64,000 nt of DNA from Bathynomus jamesi (GCA_023014485.1 JAJOZX010000486.1:310001-374000); one strand, 5' to 3'; positions 29,338-39,552 are shown, counted from the first letter of the stretch. The notes: generated by a model not told the origin, from the sequence alone. A program made the numbers and translations.

Positions 29338-30180
29338 CAGGTGACCTTCTGTATACACAGTTTCAGCAATACACTGTTTTGGTATTACTCCCCACCCCCT
29401 GTATACACGGGAGGGGATCTCATCTATACACGGTTTCCCGAGCCAACACAGCTGTGTGTGGTGGCCTGTCACTCTACCCCTCCCCTCCCTACCCTAATTG
29501 TGACGAGGATTCTATTACCAATTTTGCAAATTTACAAATTATACATCACATAAAGGATGTTATCCAATATTTTAATTAATTATGTTAAATATATGCATCT
29601 CTAATGATTTTAACTTCTTTACAATATATTTTTATACTTTATTAGTACTACAATTAAAAAAATAAATCAACAAATAATCACAATAAATAACACCACACTC
29701 ACCAGTAAACATCATCCGCAGCAACTCTACCCAATCTGCCTACCTTTATTTGTAAGTTAAACCATTTTGTTCTTGTTACTGCAGTAATAATATTATGTGC
29801 AGTTAATATATAAATATACATGTATAGTATGTGTTTTGGTGTTTCTGTATGTGTTTTAGTGATGTATGAGGAAATGTAGTTGGTCATAGGGAGGGGGTCA
29901 GTTGGTCTAGGGATTGATTGTATTTTTTCCCATAAGGTATTCGACTATTAGTCCCTCTATGCACAGTTTCCATTTACACAGGTGTTTTCAGGAACCTAAC
30001 CCCTGTGTATACCGAGGGTCACCTGTACTTGTAAATTCACCAAAGATTTTGCATTTTCTAACATCGCTAATTTAAGCAAACGTAAACTACAGGCTATAAA
30101 ACTAGTTTGAGTTATTAGACTGTTCCACTTGGGAACTCAACTTCAGGGAGTGAATGCATCCCACAATTGGAAATGTTCGG

Positions 30181-30396
30181 TTATGGAAGCTGTTTTTCAA
30201 TGCCTTCATAATCCATAACATCAATGTCTGGATTACTTGGGAAGGTGAAATTTGACTCAGAGGATTTCTTCATGCAACTAATGCGGTAGTTACCAGTTGC
30301 AGCAGTCAGATCGATCTCCTCGATGATAGCAACGTAGAACTTTTTTGTATTTCTTTTGGTGATCACCCTGGCTATCTCAGCCGTGCAAGGTCTCAA
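30181..30396 (-). pseudogene. Fragment resembling the DFSENY C-terminal module
   Basis: 71 codons reading KKFYVAIIEEIDLTAATGNY, ISCMKKSSESNFTFPSNPDI and EGIEKQLP. The pattern (Y-V-x-x-I/Y-x-E, then a strand with M/F-K-K, then F-x-F/W-P-x-x-x-D, then L-P) resembles the C-termini of DFSENY copies 1 and 2 but is diverged, and such a module also ends other transposase-like proteins. No neighbouring core domain is present. Confidence 0.4.
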
Positions 30397-30467
30397 ACCT
30401 GATTTTTTTTTTTTCTGATCATTAGGTCACCCTGGCTGTCTCAGCCGTGCCAGTTCTCAAACCCGAT

Positions 30468-30475
<8 letters not shown>
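30364..30475. repeat. tRNA-like tandem repeat, units 1-2
   Basis: Units starting CACCCTGGCTATCTCAGCCG at 30364 and 30428 (period 64) with a GGTCTCAAACC block, the reverse complement of a degenerate pol III B box, and a poly-T spacer. Units 3-5 are at 31068-31240, beyond a cluster of insertions. Confidence 0.8.

Positions 30476-30528
<53 letters not shown>
30476..30528. repeat. (TA)n microsatellite
   Basis: About 52 bp of uninterrupted TA repeat next to the MITE at 30531. Confidence 0.95.
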
Positions 30529-30530
<2 letters not shown>

Positions 30531-30532
<2 letters not shown>

Positions 30533-30749
30533 GAACCAAATGTAGGTGGACAGTAAATGATAACGTTTATTTTGAGAATACATATTTAATTTTTTTGTAT
30601 ACTATAATACAAAATAAAATTTAAATAAATTTAGTTATAATATTTAATATAATAAAACACAAACACCATAGTTATAATGAACACCATAGTTATAATATAA
30701 TATAACACAAACCGTATTCAACCTACTGTCCACCTACTTTTGGTTCACC
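30531..30749. mobile_element. MITE inserted in (TA)n
   Basis: About 219 bp with inverted ends GTGAACCAAATGTAGGTGGA and GTCCACCTACTTTTGGTTCAC. It is flanked by TA repeats, so the TA duplication cannot be resolved. Tc1/mariner-type by inference. Confidence 0.8.
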
Positions 30750-30768
30750 GTGTGTATATATATATATA

Positions 30769-30992
30769 TGAATAGAAACGACGTAAATAAGGAGTGTCTC
30801 TGCACACGGGGAAGAGAAATAACGAATAAATGAAAAATGAGGCGAACTGCCCGGGAATCGAACCCAGGGCCTTCCAATTGCCGGTTGGATGCACTGGGTT
30901 CGATTCCCAGGCGGTTCGCCTCATTTTTAATTTATTCGTTATTTCTCTTCCCCGTGTGCAGAGACGCTCCTTATTTACGTCGTTTCTATTCA
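30769..30992. repeat. Near-perfect palindrome with tRNA-like arms
   Basis: Two ~100-bp inverted arms (30769-30870, 30893-30992) separated by about 22 bp. Each arm carries a perfect T-arm/B-box, CTGGGTTCGATTCCCAG, and an acceptor-like GCGGTTCGCCT. The arms extend outwards through GAAGAGAAATAACGAATAA to GAATAGAAACGACGTAAATA, with a few mismatches. It looks like two tRNA-derived SINE 3' halves head to head. Confidence 0.9.
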
Positions 30993-31017
30993 TTTATATA
31001 CTGCGTGGTCATTGCAG

Positions 31018-31018
<1 letters not shown>

Positions 31019-31060
<42 letters not shown>
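31019..31060. repeat. (TA)n microsatellite
   Basis: About 42 bp of TA repeat between the palindrome and tRNA-like units 3-5. Confidence 0.95.
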
Positions 31061-31064
<4 letters not shown>

Positions 31065-31067
31065 GGT

Positions 31068-31240
31068 CACCCTGGCTATCTCAGTCGCGCAGGGTCTCGA
31101 ACCCGATTTTTTTCTGATCATTAGGTCACCCTGGCTATCTCAGCTGCGCCAGGTCTCGAACCCAATTTTTTTTTTTCCTGATCATTAGGCCACCCTGGCT
31201 ATCAACCATTCCGGGTCTCGAACCTGCCTCCACCATTGAG
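31068..31240. repeat. tRNA-like tandem repeat, units 3-5
   Basis: Units start at 31068, 31127 and 31191 (periods 59 and 64). Each has CACCCTGGCTATC, then GGTCTCGAACC(CG/CA) and a poly-T to CTGATCATTAGG spacer. On the minus strand GGGTTCGAGACC fits the pol III B-box consensus. Confidence 0.85.
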
Positions 31241-31287
31241 TTTAACATTTGATGCACATAAACAGTATAGATAGGTGTGTACACTGT

Positions 31288-31367
31288 GCCAACTGGCTGA
31301 TGATGCCCAGAGGCACTAGCTGATTAAGCCAACTGGCTGATGATGCCTGGAGGCACTGGCTGATTAG
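31288..31367. repeat. 40-bp direct repeat, two units
   Basis: GCCAACTGGCTGATGATGCC starts at 31288 and 31328. The units differ at a few bases. Nothing else is recognised in 31241-31471. Confidence 0.88.
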
Positions 31368-32019
31368 GGGTCCTATAAGACAGTGGCTGCTCAGCTGAAG
31401 TCTTAATATGCGCTTAATTTGCAATTGCATTGCACTCTAACATTTTGTACGTATACACACCTAGACTCTTGCAATGTTCCCTCTAATTCTTTTTAGTCTA
31501 TATGCGCAAGAAATTTTCATTATGCATACATTTAGATTCATGGTGAAAAATTGTGCAAACTTTTCTGAGTGCTATTATCTCCAAAATTAAATATAGTGTT
31601 TATAAATATTAAATACTTAATAAATATTATTTCTGTAAGGTGATAGCTTGATCATTACAGTACTATTAAATGGATATTAAAAAACTGTTTACAATATTTT
31701 ATATTCTTAAAAAAGAAAACATTTTATCCATTCTAAAAATATTAATAAAATAAAAAAGTAAAATAAAATTCAACAAAATAAAGAAATAAAATAAAAATAA
31801 CATTAATTGAAAATGACTATTTTAGTTATCATTTCTCAAAACAATTTTTAGCATTTAGCGATTTAAAATAGACTATCAAGATTAATACATGATTTTATCC
31901 ATACACAAAATAGGAATAAAATAAAAAATAATAAAATTCAATAAAATAAAATATAATCAAAATAACATTAAATGAAAGTGCCTTTCATTTAAGTATGATT
32001 ATGATTTCTCCCTACGATC

Positions 32020-32190
32020 TTTAGCATTTGCCCATTCCAAATAAACTCTATGAAGATTAATACATCCATCATCATTCAGGTAACTTTTAATTCACATGAG
32101 CATGTCCAAATGATTTTCTTTCAAGCGGTTTCTTAATTTGTTCTTTATAGAATTCATTAAAGTGAAATTTTTTAAATTACTTCATTTACT
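32020..32190 (-). pseudogene. hAT transposase C-terminal remnant
   Basis: Minus translation reads FTLMNSIKNKLRNRLKENHL, DMLM, stop, IKSYLNDDGCINLHRVYLEW. The xxIKNxLRNRLxxxHLxxLLxI motif is characteristic of ZMYM/hAT-like transposase C-termini. A TGA replaces the Arg codon expected before IKSYL. The catalytic part is gone. Confidence 0.75.
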
Positions 32191-32282
32191 GTCGTGACTC
32201 ATGATATGCTTGAGCCTGTGCGCATTTTATTTTGCCGTGTGCATGCGTTTCACAATGCATGTGTGTGTGTGTGTGCGCACGC

Positions 32283-32759
32283 TAGTGATGGGACGATTGT
32301 CATATTTCATACAATCGCTGTTGCGATTGTCAGAATTTGAAAATCTTGCGATTGCAATTGCGATGTTTTAGCTTTAGCCTCACATAACGCTCATTTATGC
32401 TTTAAATATACCTAAACGCATTACCTACCATAGGGTTAGCTTGATTTTTTAACATTCCAATTTTACATAGAGCAAATAAAGAGGTGTACTTATTGTTATT
32501 ATTAAACCAATTTTTTATTCTGTTTTCAACTAATTCGCAACCCATTTTCATTTCTGTTTTTGACTTATTTATTTATTATTCCGTATTGTTGTTAGCTAAA
32601 CTTTCCTTTAAGTACGCATGAAAGAGCAGCTTTCATAGCAACTTTTGTAGAGATTTAAATCTTTTGTTCACAATCGCAACAATCGCACTCATTAAATGCG
32701 ATTGCGATTGTAAAAAATATGCGATTGTATCGCGATTGCGATGCATCATCCCATCACTA
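32283..32759. mobile_element. hAT MITE nested in the preceding element
   Basis: 477 bp with inverted TAGTGATGGGA termini and 8-bp duplication GCGCACGC (32275-32282, 32760-32767), inserted in a GT/GC microsatellite. Both ends repeat GCGATTG. Termini resemble those of hAT-1 (TAGTGATGT). Confidence 0.93.
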
Positions 32760-32795
32760 GCGCACGCACACGCACACACCTTAGAGGGAACATTG

Positions 32796-33295
32796 AGTCC
32801 TGGAGTCTATTTTTCAAAAAGATCTAAAAAGAAGAGAAATAAAGCAAGTTATTAATAAAAAACTAAAATAAAAGCTACAGAAGGTATAATGAAATGAGTA
32901 AAACATGCTTAATGGTCATGACTCCGTACCAGGTACGACTGTTACTCGAGAGTTGGGAATGACCATGATGCTGTTTGCGGACAAACCTGAGATGTTGACA
33001 ACAAAACTAAATCATGGCAGTAAAGGTACACAAAAACTAAGAGAAAACAAAGGTGGCACATGATCAGATGTAAGCTGTTTTTACTAGATCAAAAAAACTG
33101 AAATTTGCATAATGGTCGTTCCTCTTTCACCCAGTTTTCAAGTGCATGTCACACAATAACTAAGATATCTAAGTTAAATCTACAAATACCCTTTTGCAGC
33201 TAAAAACGTGTACTGTATGCCGCTGTATGGTTTTACCTTATATTTACTACTGTTTATTTTGTCATTTTTTTAGATTGGAATTTGAAGGACAAAAA
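32796..33295. other. Unassigned sequence
   Basis: No coding frame, repeat or recognisable terminus seen. AT-rich, ending in the poly-A/TTTTTAATC boundary of the mariner at about 33296. Confidence 0.5.
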
Positions 33296-33319
33296 AAAAA
33301 AAAAATAAACTTTTTAATC

Positions 33320-33875
33320 TAGTATATATTTTCCATCGGAATCAATGACACTCTGCCAATGTCCTACAAGCTTTTCAATGCCATGTTTATAAAATTCAAG
33401 CGGTTTTGAGGCAAAAACACGTACAAATACTGGTGTGAAGGTCATCTGAAAAAGTAGTGTTTTTCATCAAGATAGTTTTGCAGACTCCTGAAAAGATGAT
33501 AATCTGAAGGTGCAAGGTATGGAGGATGTGGAAGTTTTTCCCACCCAAGCTCCTCAATTTTTGCAGAAGTGATCTGAGTGGTATGAGGAAGTGCGTTGTC
33601 ATGGTGGAACACTATTCCTTTCCAATTAACCAAAGGAGGTCTCTTTTCTTTTAGTGCAGTGTTCAATCGATCCAGTTGTTGACAGTAGACTTGAATGGCG
33701 ATTGTTTGGTTGTGTGGTAAGGTTTCAAAGTGTATTACACCACCTTTATCCCACCAAACACTAAGCACCACCTTCCGAGGGTGAAGATTTGGTTTTGGCT
33801 ATGGTGTCGCTGGTTCTCCAGCACAAACCCACTGTTGATGGCGCTTAACATTCTGGTACAGTATCCACTTTTCAC
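33320..33875 (-). pseudogene. Mariner transposase, C-terminal two thirds
   Basis: Resumes after hAT-3 as WILYQNVKRHQQWVCAG, then MVLSVWWDKGGVIHFE, VFHHDNALPHTTQ, LPHPPYLAPSDYHLFRSLQ and LDEKHYFF. HHDNALPH holds the second catalytic Asp and LAPSDYH the third. The usual YSPDLAPSD has lost about three residues, giving 31 instead of 34 between the Asps. The first catalytic motif upstream reads TGGEK instead of TGDEK (39069-39083). Cut-and-paste mariner transposase, dead. Confidence 0.88.
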
Positions 33876-34233
33876 CAGGGCTGTGGAGTTGGCACATAAA
33901 AAACCGACTCCGAAGGTATATTAATTCTAAATCTGCTATGATGATGATTACACAAGAGGCATTTCATCACCACCACATGAATCATCAGGCTACTTTTTAA
34001 ACCCATAACCTGCAAAGTTTGAGTCTAATGGTTGTAGCGATGCCATTATGGCTTTTTTATTTTCTATTTATGAAAAAACAAAATTCATTGAGCATAAAAC
34101 AAAAACAAAATTAAATTTAAGACTGACAAAATAAAAATTTCATTAAATGCAATCAAAAATATAAAAGTATTCCTGCAAAATTTATTAAACTAAGGCCAAG
34201 GGTGAAAATCTAAAATTTACGAATAACTTGTTC

Positions 34234-35669
34234 TTAGGAACGGATTGCTTCTGCCAGATCTTCTTTCATTGAAGCCCTTAAATCTGATTTAATTATTTTC
34301 AGTGTGGAAAACAGTCTCTCCGCACTGACCTGAGTGGGTGGCATGGCTGTTACTATCATAGCTGTATCTCTTAAAATCTCTGGATATGCAGGGATGACTT
34401 CTTGTATTGTCAGTTTAGATGAGCGATCATATTTTTCCACTTCTTTTAGGCCATCAAAAAAATCTTGCTTAAATTTCATTAGTTTAACATCAAAAGGTTG
34501 CCTATGCACGTTTAAGCGGTGACGCTTTGCTTTTGAGCGTTCAATTTTATCTAAATATTTTTGAAAGTCTAATTCTTCATCATTTGAAGAGGATGAGAGG
34601 TCTTCATCATTTGAAGAGGATGAGAGGGACTTACTACTCATATCTTCATCCTGTGGTTCAGGATTTTCAGGTAATAGCCCTTTTATGCGAATTGCAACCT
34701 CGCAGAGGGCCTCTTTTGCTTTAGTAATTTGTTCTTCGGTCAACAAAATTTGGTTCATTGGATCTATGTAGACAGCAGCTAATAAGATCTCATTTCCCAG
34801 TAGCAGACCCTCTCTTTTCTTCATTGAGGATACAATTCCATCAGCAATTAATCCTCCAGTTTGGGATAGATGAAATAATAAATCTTTCCATTCCCATAGA
34901 AATGTACCAGGAGTTAAATCCTCTGCTTGCAACTTTTTGGTGACAGTATAAGGGTGAGCAAGCAGAGCTTCTAATTGTGTAACCTCCCTCCATTGAATTT
35001 CAGTTAGTGAAACATTGGGATTATCAAAGTCTTCTAGGAAGGGTTTTAGATCAAGCAAACGCTTAATCATCATATATGTGCTCCCCCAGCGTGTTGCTTG
35101 GTCCAAAATAGCTCCCTTTCCTGTACGTCTCTGGATAATAGCATCAATTTTAGAGGTCCTGGCTGCAGTGGCTACTTGCCTCAACTTGCCTATCAGAGTA
35201 GCTGCATGGCAATCTTTCAATCCATCTCTTATTGCTAGCTGCAATGTATGTACAACACAACGCATATGTTGGATTAGAAAGAGCTTAGATGCTTCTTCAA
35301 CAATATCATCTAAAATTTCATCGCTCTGTTCTGTTTGTGCTGTTTGAGAATCAGTTTCAGGAATGTCATCTTCATTAGCCACTTTTTCTTCATCAACTTT
35401 ATTCAGCTTTTCTATCATGCTTAGCATGTTTGAAGCATTATCTGTGACAATACATAGAATCTGCTCTTTCTTAATTACAAAGTCTTGTAAAACTTCCTCC
35501 ACTAACTTCTGAAGATAGTCGCTGTCATGATGCGCCTCGGTGTCCTTTACTCCCAATGTCCGAGTTACCATTTTATTGTTTTCATCAACAAATCTAGCAT
35601 TCATGGCAAAATAGTTACCTCTATCACGCGTGGCTGCATCCATTTTAATAAACATGAAGCGTCCCTTAA
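34234..35669 (-). CDS. hAT-3 transposase catalytic and C-terminal part
   Basis: About 475 open codons. Catalytic landmarks: MDAATRDRGNYFAMN, CIVTDNASNMLSMIEKL (hAT second Asp), MRCVVHTLQLAIRD (C/H motif), DQATRWGSTYMMIKRL and near the end TQVSAERLFSTLKIIKSDLR (dimerisation domain). A Ser/Glu/Asp-rich insert (SSKSLSSSSNDEDLSSSSND) sits near residues 345-365. The frame ends at 34234. Only the piggyBac insertion interrupts it, so the element was probably active recently. Confidence 0.93.
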
Positions 35670-38195
35670 CCCTTTCGATCCTGTTGGGATAAATAGATCC
35701 CAGGAAATTACGTCTTAATACTAAAACTGAATTTTGCGCTTGAAAAAGCCTTGGGATGGGACAAGTCAGTGTTTGGACTCACAGCTGAGGTAACAGCATT
35801 GCCAGGCGTATGATAAACCCAACTGAAAATCATTTTGCTTCAATTTAGTAGACCTCAGAATTGTTGACAATAGACACATGGTGTGATATTTCTGCTAAAA
35901 ATCCTGATTATTATGTAAATATAAGAATTATTCTCCATAAGAGTATAAGGTAAGAGTATTTCAACTAAACATAGATATATATTTTATGGTAGGAATATTT
36001 TATAGACAATCATAATTGTTTCATTTGCATTCGGGATAAAATGATCCCAACAGGTTTTCACACTGGGATATTCTTATCCCAACAGGGTTTGAATCATATC
36101 TTTTTTTTCCAGGATGAATAGGCCTATGGATCTCGAAGCTATAGAAAAATATATTCTGAGTGATGATTTTGATAAGGATCCCGATTATAGTGGTTCAGAT
36201 GATAGTCCTGACAGCGATACAAGTGATGGAGACTTTGATGAGTTCATTCCAAATCAAATAGAAGTATTGAAAATAGCAAATAGAAATACTCATGATACTA
36301 AAAGTGATAGGCCTTCTCTTATTTGTCCATCCCAAAATAATAATTCTCTTAGTAAAAATAATAAGCCCATGAAAATATCTACAAGAGAAAGTGTGGAAAA
36401 TAACATGAATGAAAATGATAATATGAAAATAGCAAAGGAAGGCGTGTCTGCACACCCTTTTTCATGGTCACATAACACTGATAATTTTTGCCCAAGAATT
36501 AACATTCCAGCAAAAAAAAGATTGCATTGTAACAGCTAAAGTGAACAGATCAAACTCTGAAATTGAGACGTTTTTGCAATTATTTCCAAGAAGCCTTTTC
36601 CTACAAATTGCACACTTTACAAACATGAGACTAAGGATTTATGAGCAAACAAAAAAGAAGGAAATAAACATGACATCAGTAGAAGAAATAATGGTTGTGT
36701 TAGGTTGCACAATGATAATGTCATATAATAAGGTTCCAGCATTGAGAATGTACTGGTCTACAAATGTGTCTTTAGGAAATTATGCGATAAAAAAATGCAC
36801 TTTCAAGAGACAGATTTCAACTTTTATTCTCAAAGTTGTACTTCAATGATCTAAACAAACCTGAAAGTGCATCAAAAATATATTATGTGGAAGAAGTTTT
36901 GTCATGTCTCAAAGAAAAGTTTGTTAGAGCAAGAACTGACAGCACATTTCAATCAATCGATGAGTCCATGACAAAATTCAAAGGACAATCCGCCCTCAAG
37001 CAGTACCTTCCTATGAAGCCCGTAAAGAGGGGTATAAAGTTATGGACCAGATGTGACTCACAAACAGGGTACATTTACGATACAAATATTTACTGTGGCA
37101 AGGAAAATGAAGCCATGGAAGGATCTCTTGGCGAGAGAGTTGTAAAAACTCTTGCAGAAACTATCCGTGAGAAAGACTGCATCTTGTGTTTTGATAGATT
37201 TTTCATTACTGTGGGACTAATGAGCTCATTAGATGTTGCAGCTATGGGAACCTGCATGAAAAACAGAAAAAAATGCCCACATTTGGTGCTGAACTTCAAA
37301 GAGGAGAATCAGAAATAGTTGTGTGTGACGAAGGAATTATGGCCTATCGCTGGAAAGAGACAAAAGATGTAATATTGATAAGTAACTGCCATGGACCTGA
37401 TGAAGAAAATATAAAGCGAACAATGAAGATGGAACAAAAAAGGAACTTAGATGTCCAGAAGCAATTGCGTCTTATAACAAATACATGGGAAGAGTGGATC
37501 ATGCTGATCAGATGATAACACTGTATGAGCTAGATAGGAAAAGCCAAAAGTGGTGGCGCAAAGTTTTCTTTAGGCTGGTAATGACTGCTGCATTCAACTC
37601 TTACGTAATTTATTGTGAAATCAATCACAAGAAAATTCCATATATTGAATTTTTTGTCAAACTTGCAGAAGGAATGATTGATCTTGGAAGATCCACACTA
37701 AAGAGAAAAAGAACCCGGTCCATCAGAAGGCCCTCAAAAATGTCAAAAATGCTACATTCTGTTGGGGATCACCTGCCTGTAAAAGAAAAGAGCAGGCGCC
37801 GATGCATTAGATGTGCAGCACGTAAAACTGAGAAAAGGACGCCCTATCTTTGCAAGAAATGCAACTTGCCTTTATGTATGGAGTGCTTTACTCCATACCA
37901 CACATAGTTCTCATGTCAGTCTCAATAAATCAGCTTCATCTGTTTTTTTTTCTTTATTCCTACCCATATTCTTGGTTTATATAAGTATCAGTGTGAAATA
38001 CTGTTGGGACATTTTCAGCCCATTTTTACCTGAAATGAAATACTATTGGGACATTTCTATCCCATGATAAAAATAGGTATTTTGCATTATAGTGGATCAA
38101 TAATATTTTCTGTACTCTTACTTAGGGTTCTAATCAAGTTAAGAAAATAAGAGAAAATAACTTAAGTGTATTTGCCAAAAGTTGGATCGAAAGGG
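35670..38195 (+). mobile_element. piggyBac transposon
   Basis: 2526 bp with 12-bp inverted termini CCCTTTCGATCC and TTAA on both sides (35666-35669, 38196-38199). Subterminal palindromes of the form TGGGAT-n6-ATCCCA occur near both ends (35685, 36033, 36064, 38046). Confidence 0.96.
36114..37907 (+). pseudogene. piggyBac transposase, frameshifted
   Basis: ATG at 36114 opens an acidic N-terminus (EAIEKYILSDDFDKDPDYSG). The frame ends at 36539 and resumes shifted: SEIETFLQLFPRSLFLQIAH, then from about 36836 YVEEVLSCLKEKF, FQSIDESMTKFKG (Asp 1), GYIYDTNIYCGKE, CILCFDRFFIT (Asp 2), then RVDHADQMITLYELDRKSQK (Asp 3) and a C-terminal Cys-rich finger (CIRC ... CKKCNLPLCMECF). All three catalytic Asps remain. 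Breaks near 36540, 36830, 37280 and 37490 inactivate it as read. Confidence 0.92.
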
Positions 38196-38749
38196 TTAAG
38201 AGTTCTTCGAAGTTCTTCCTTTTTATTTGTGGCTTCTTCAACTATAATTTTTCTGATACTTTGTCTTTCCAGAGAAACTCCAAGTTTCTTGGCCATTTCT
38301 CCATTTAGGCCTAGAAAGGCTGGTTGTGAAAATAAAGATAAGGCTACACCATTTCTTACCACCAGTTTGATGATGTGCTGCTTGAACTTTTCTGTGGTCA
38401 TTGTTACGGTAACTTTGTCTGTAGTAAAGAATCTTGTAAGTGGTGCTTGTCGTTCAGTAGATTTCTGATCTTTTGCTAACTTTGAAGTAGTTGGAAGGTT
38501 TTTATTACTATCTTTCTCAATGACAACTTCCAAAATTTTAGGATGGAAATGCTGCAAATGTCTTTTCAAATTTGATGCTCTGGTTGGTGCATTTTTATCA
38601 GAGCCAGTAAAACCACTGATTTTTGCTTCACATAATTTTTCACCATCATCATCATCATCTATCATACACTGACACACGAAATGTTTCCCATCTGTGGTTA
38701 TTGTAAAATATTCAAAAACTGCAGACTTTGTTGGAAGTGTGTCTGCCAT
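38196..38749 (-). CDS. hAT-3 transposase N-terminal part (BED-like zinc finger)
   Basis: ATG at 38749. An N-terminal BED-like finger reads FVCQC ... CEAKISGF ... NLKRHLQHFHP (C-x-C plus H-x4-H layout), followed by a linker (PLTRFFTTDKVTVTM) and a helical region (IIKLVVRNGVALSLFSQPAF, LGLNGEMAKKLGVS). It ends exactly at the piggyBac TTAA (38196-38199). The frame across the excised piggyBac joins directly to 35669, reading RTL-K-GRFMFIKM, so the gene was intact when piggyBac arrived. Confidence 0.88.
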
Positions 38750-39068
38750 TGTGAAAGGGGTTTTAGACTTGAAAGTTAAAAACTTATGAAATTTAGAAAG
38801 AACTCGAAATTAAATAAGCATTAAAAATAAAAAATATTATCTGAAAAGAAAAAATGGATTAATGGCATTAGTGTCTGAAATAGAAAACATTGTGTTTATT
38901 ATTTAAGTGGTTTAACCACCTTAGCTGCCAGTGATATCACACACAAAAACATATTTTATTAAAATTTATATTGAGGTTGGAGTCAGAGTTGGTACATTTT
39001 TACTGACTCCGACTCCAGCAGCACCAAAATTGACCCCGACTCTCCGACTCCACAGCCCTGCTTTTCAC

Positions 39069-39260
39069 CACCAGTCACTAAACGGTGCAAAAATGGATCT
39101 TTGAGTTCATAGGAATGAAGAGCTGTGCTAATGTTTACCCGCACCCTCAGATTGTCGACTGACAATTCATGTGGCACCCATTTTCCTAACTTAGACACTT
39201 TCCCGAGTTGTTGCAAATGTCGATGGATGGTGGACAGTAGGGTGTGTTTATGGTATATGG
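39069..39260 (-). pseudogene. Mariner transposase, middle part upstream of hAT-3
   Basis: Reads HRHLQQLGKVSKLGKWVPHE, LSVDNLRVRVNISTALHSYE and PFLHRLVTGGEK up to the hAT-3 duplication CTTTTCAC. The LGKxxxLGxWVPHxL...FLxRxVTGDEKW layout is mariner. The Asp of TGDEKW is Gly (GGT) here. The region 39261-39325 no longer matches, so the N-terminal DNA-binding half is deleted. Confidence 0.85.
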
Positions 39261-39325
39261 TGAAAAATGCGAAATGAAAATGCAAGGGAGCGGAACCCTT
39301 TATTTTGTGAGGATACATGAGAAAA

Positions 39326-39552
39326 CAGAACAGGCAAAATTTCTTTGTAATCCAACAACATTTAGAGGTTGCCCACAGCTGATAGGTATTTTCAATTTAT
39401 AGGGCAATGGAAATTTTAATTCTCAGTTTAAATGATAAATTGCATCTCCAATATACATCTCCAATAAGTATTCAGAACAAATATATCGTGAGAGTATATT
39501 CACTAAATTCATAATTAACGATTAAAGTACATGACACCTCGAGTGTTGGCGT
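39326..39552. other. Unassigned sequence
   Basis: AT-rich, no coding frame. It contains ATTTAGAGGTTGCCCA (about 39360), whose reverse complement occurs near 52915, next to the other mariner fragment; possibly shared mariner leader sequence. Confidence 0.4.

Larger units (their letters stand above)
28540..30025. mobile_element. pogo/mariner-like MITE, split by hAT-2
   Basis: Left terminus CAGGTGACCTTCTGTATACA (interrupted by hAT-2 after eight bases) and right terminus GTGTATACCGAGGGTCACCTG are inverted. TA flanks both sides (28538-28539, 30026-30027). About 690 bp without the nested hAT; non-coding, AT-rich interior. Confidence 0.85.
31472..32795 (-). mobile_element. hAT-type element with CAATGTTCCCTCTAA ends
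   Basis: Perfect 15-bp inverted termini at 31472 and 32795. The flanks do not give a clean 8-bp duplication (GACTCTTG against AGTCCTGG), so age or rearrangement has blurred it. It contains a hAT C-terminal remnant and a nested hAT MITE. Confidence 0.75.
33876..39060 (-). mobile_element. hAT-3: hAT with full transposase, split by piggyBac
   Basis: Termini CAGGGCTGTGGAGTTGG and (inverted right end) CAGGGCTGTGGAGTCGG; 8-bp duplication CTTTTCAC (33868-33875, 39061-39068). 5185 bp including a 2526-bp piggyBac. Without it the element is about 2.66 kb and carries both halves of one transposase ORF, making it the most complete hAT here. Confidence 0.96.
33296..39325 (-). mobile_element. Mariner element, split by hAT-3
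   Basis: Mariner transposase coding runs on the minus strand from about 39260 to 39069, then resumes at 33867 on the far side of hAT-3 and ends near 33320. The N-terminal HTH half is missing and the element ends were not resolved. Confidence 0.75.

Noticed and set aside
30893..30930. Possible tRNA gene
   Set aside because: A perfect T-arm and B box are present, but the D and anticodon arms are replaced by the inverted arm. No complete cloverleaf.
30830..31117. Open frames reading PGIEPRAFQLPVG-like peptides
   Set aside because: These are translations of the tRNA-like palindrome and (TA)n, a common artefact in SINE-rich DNA.
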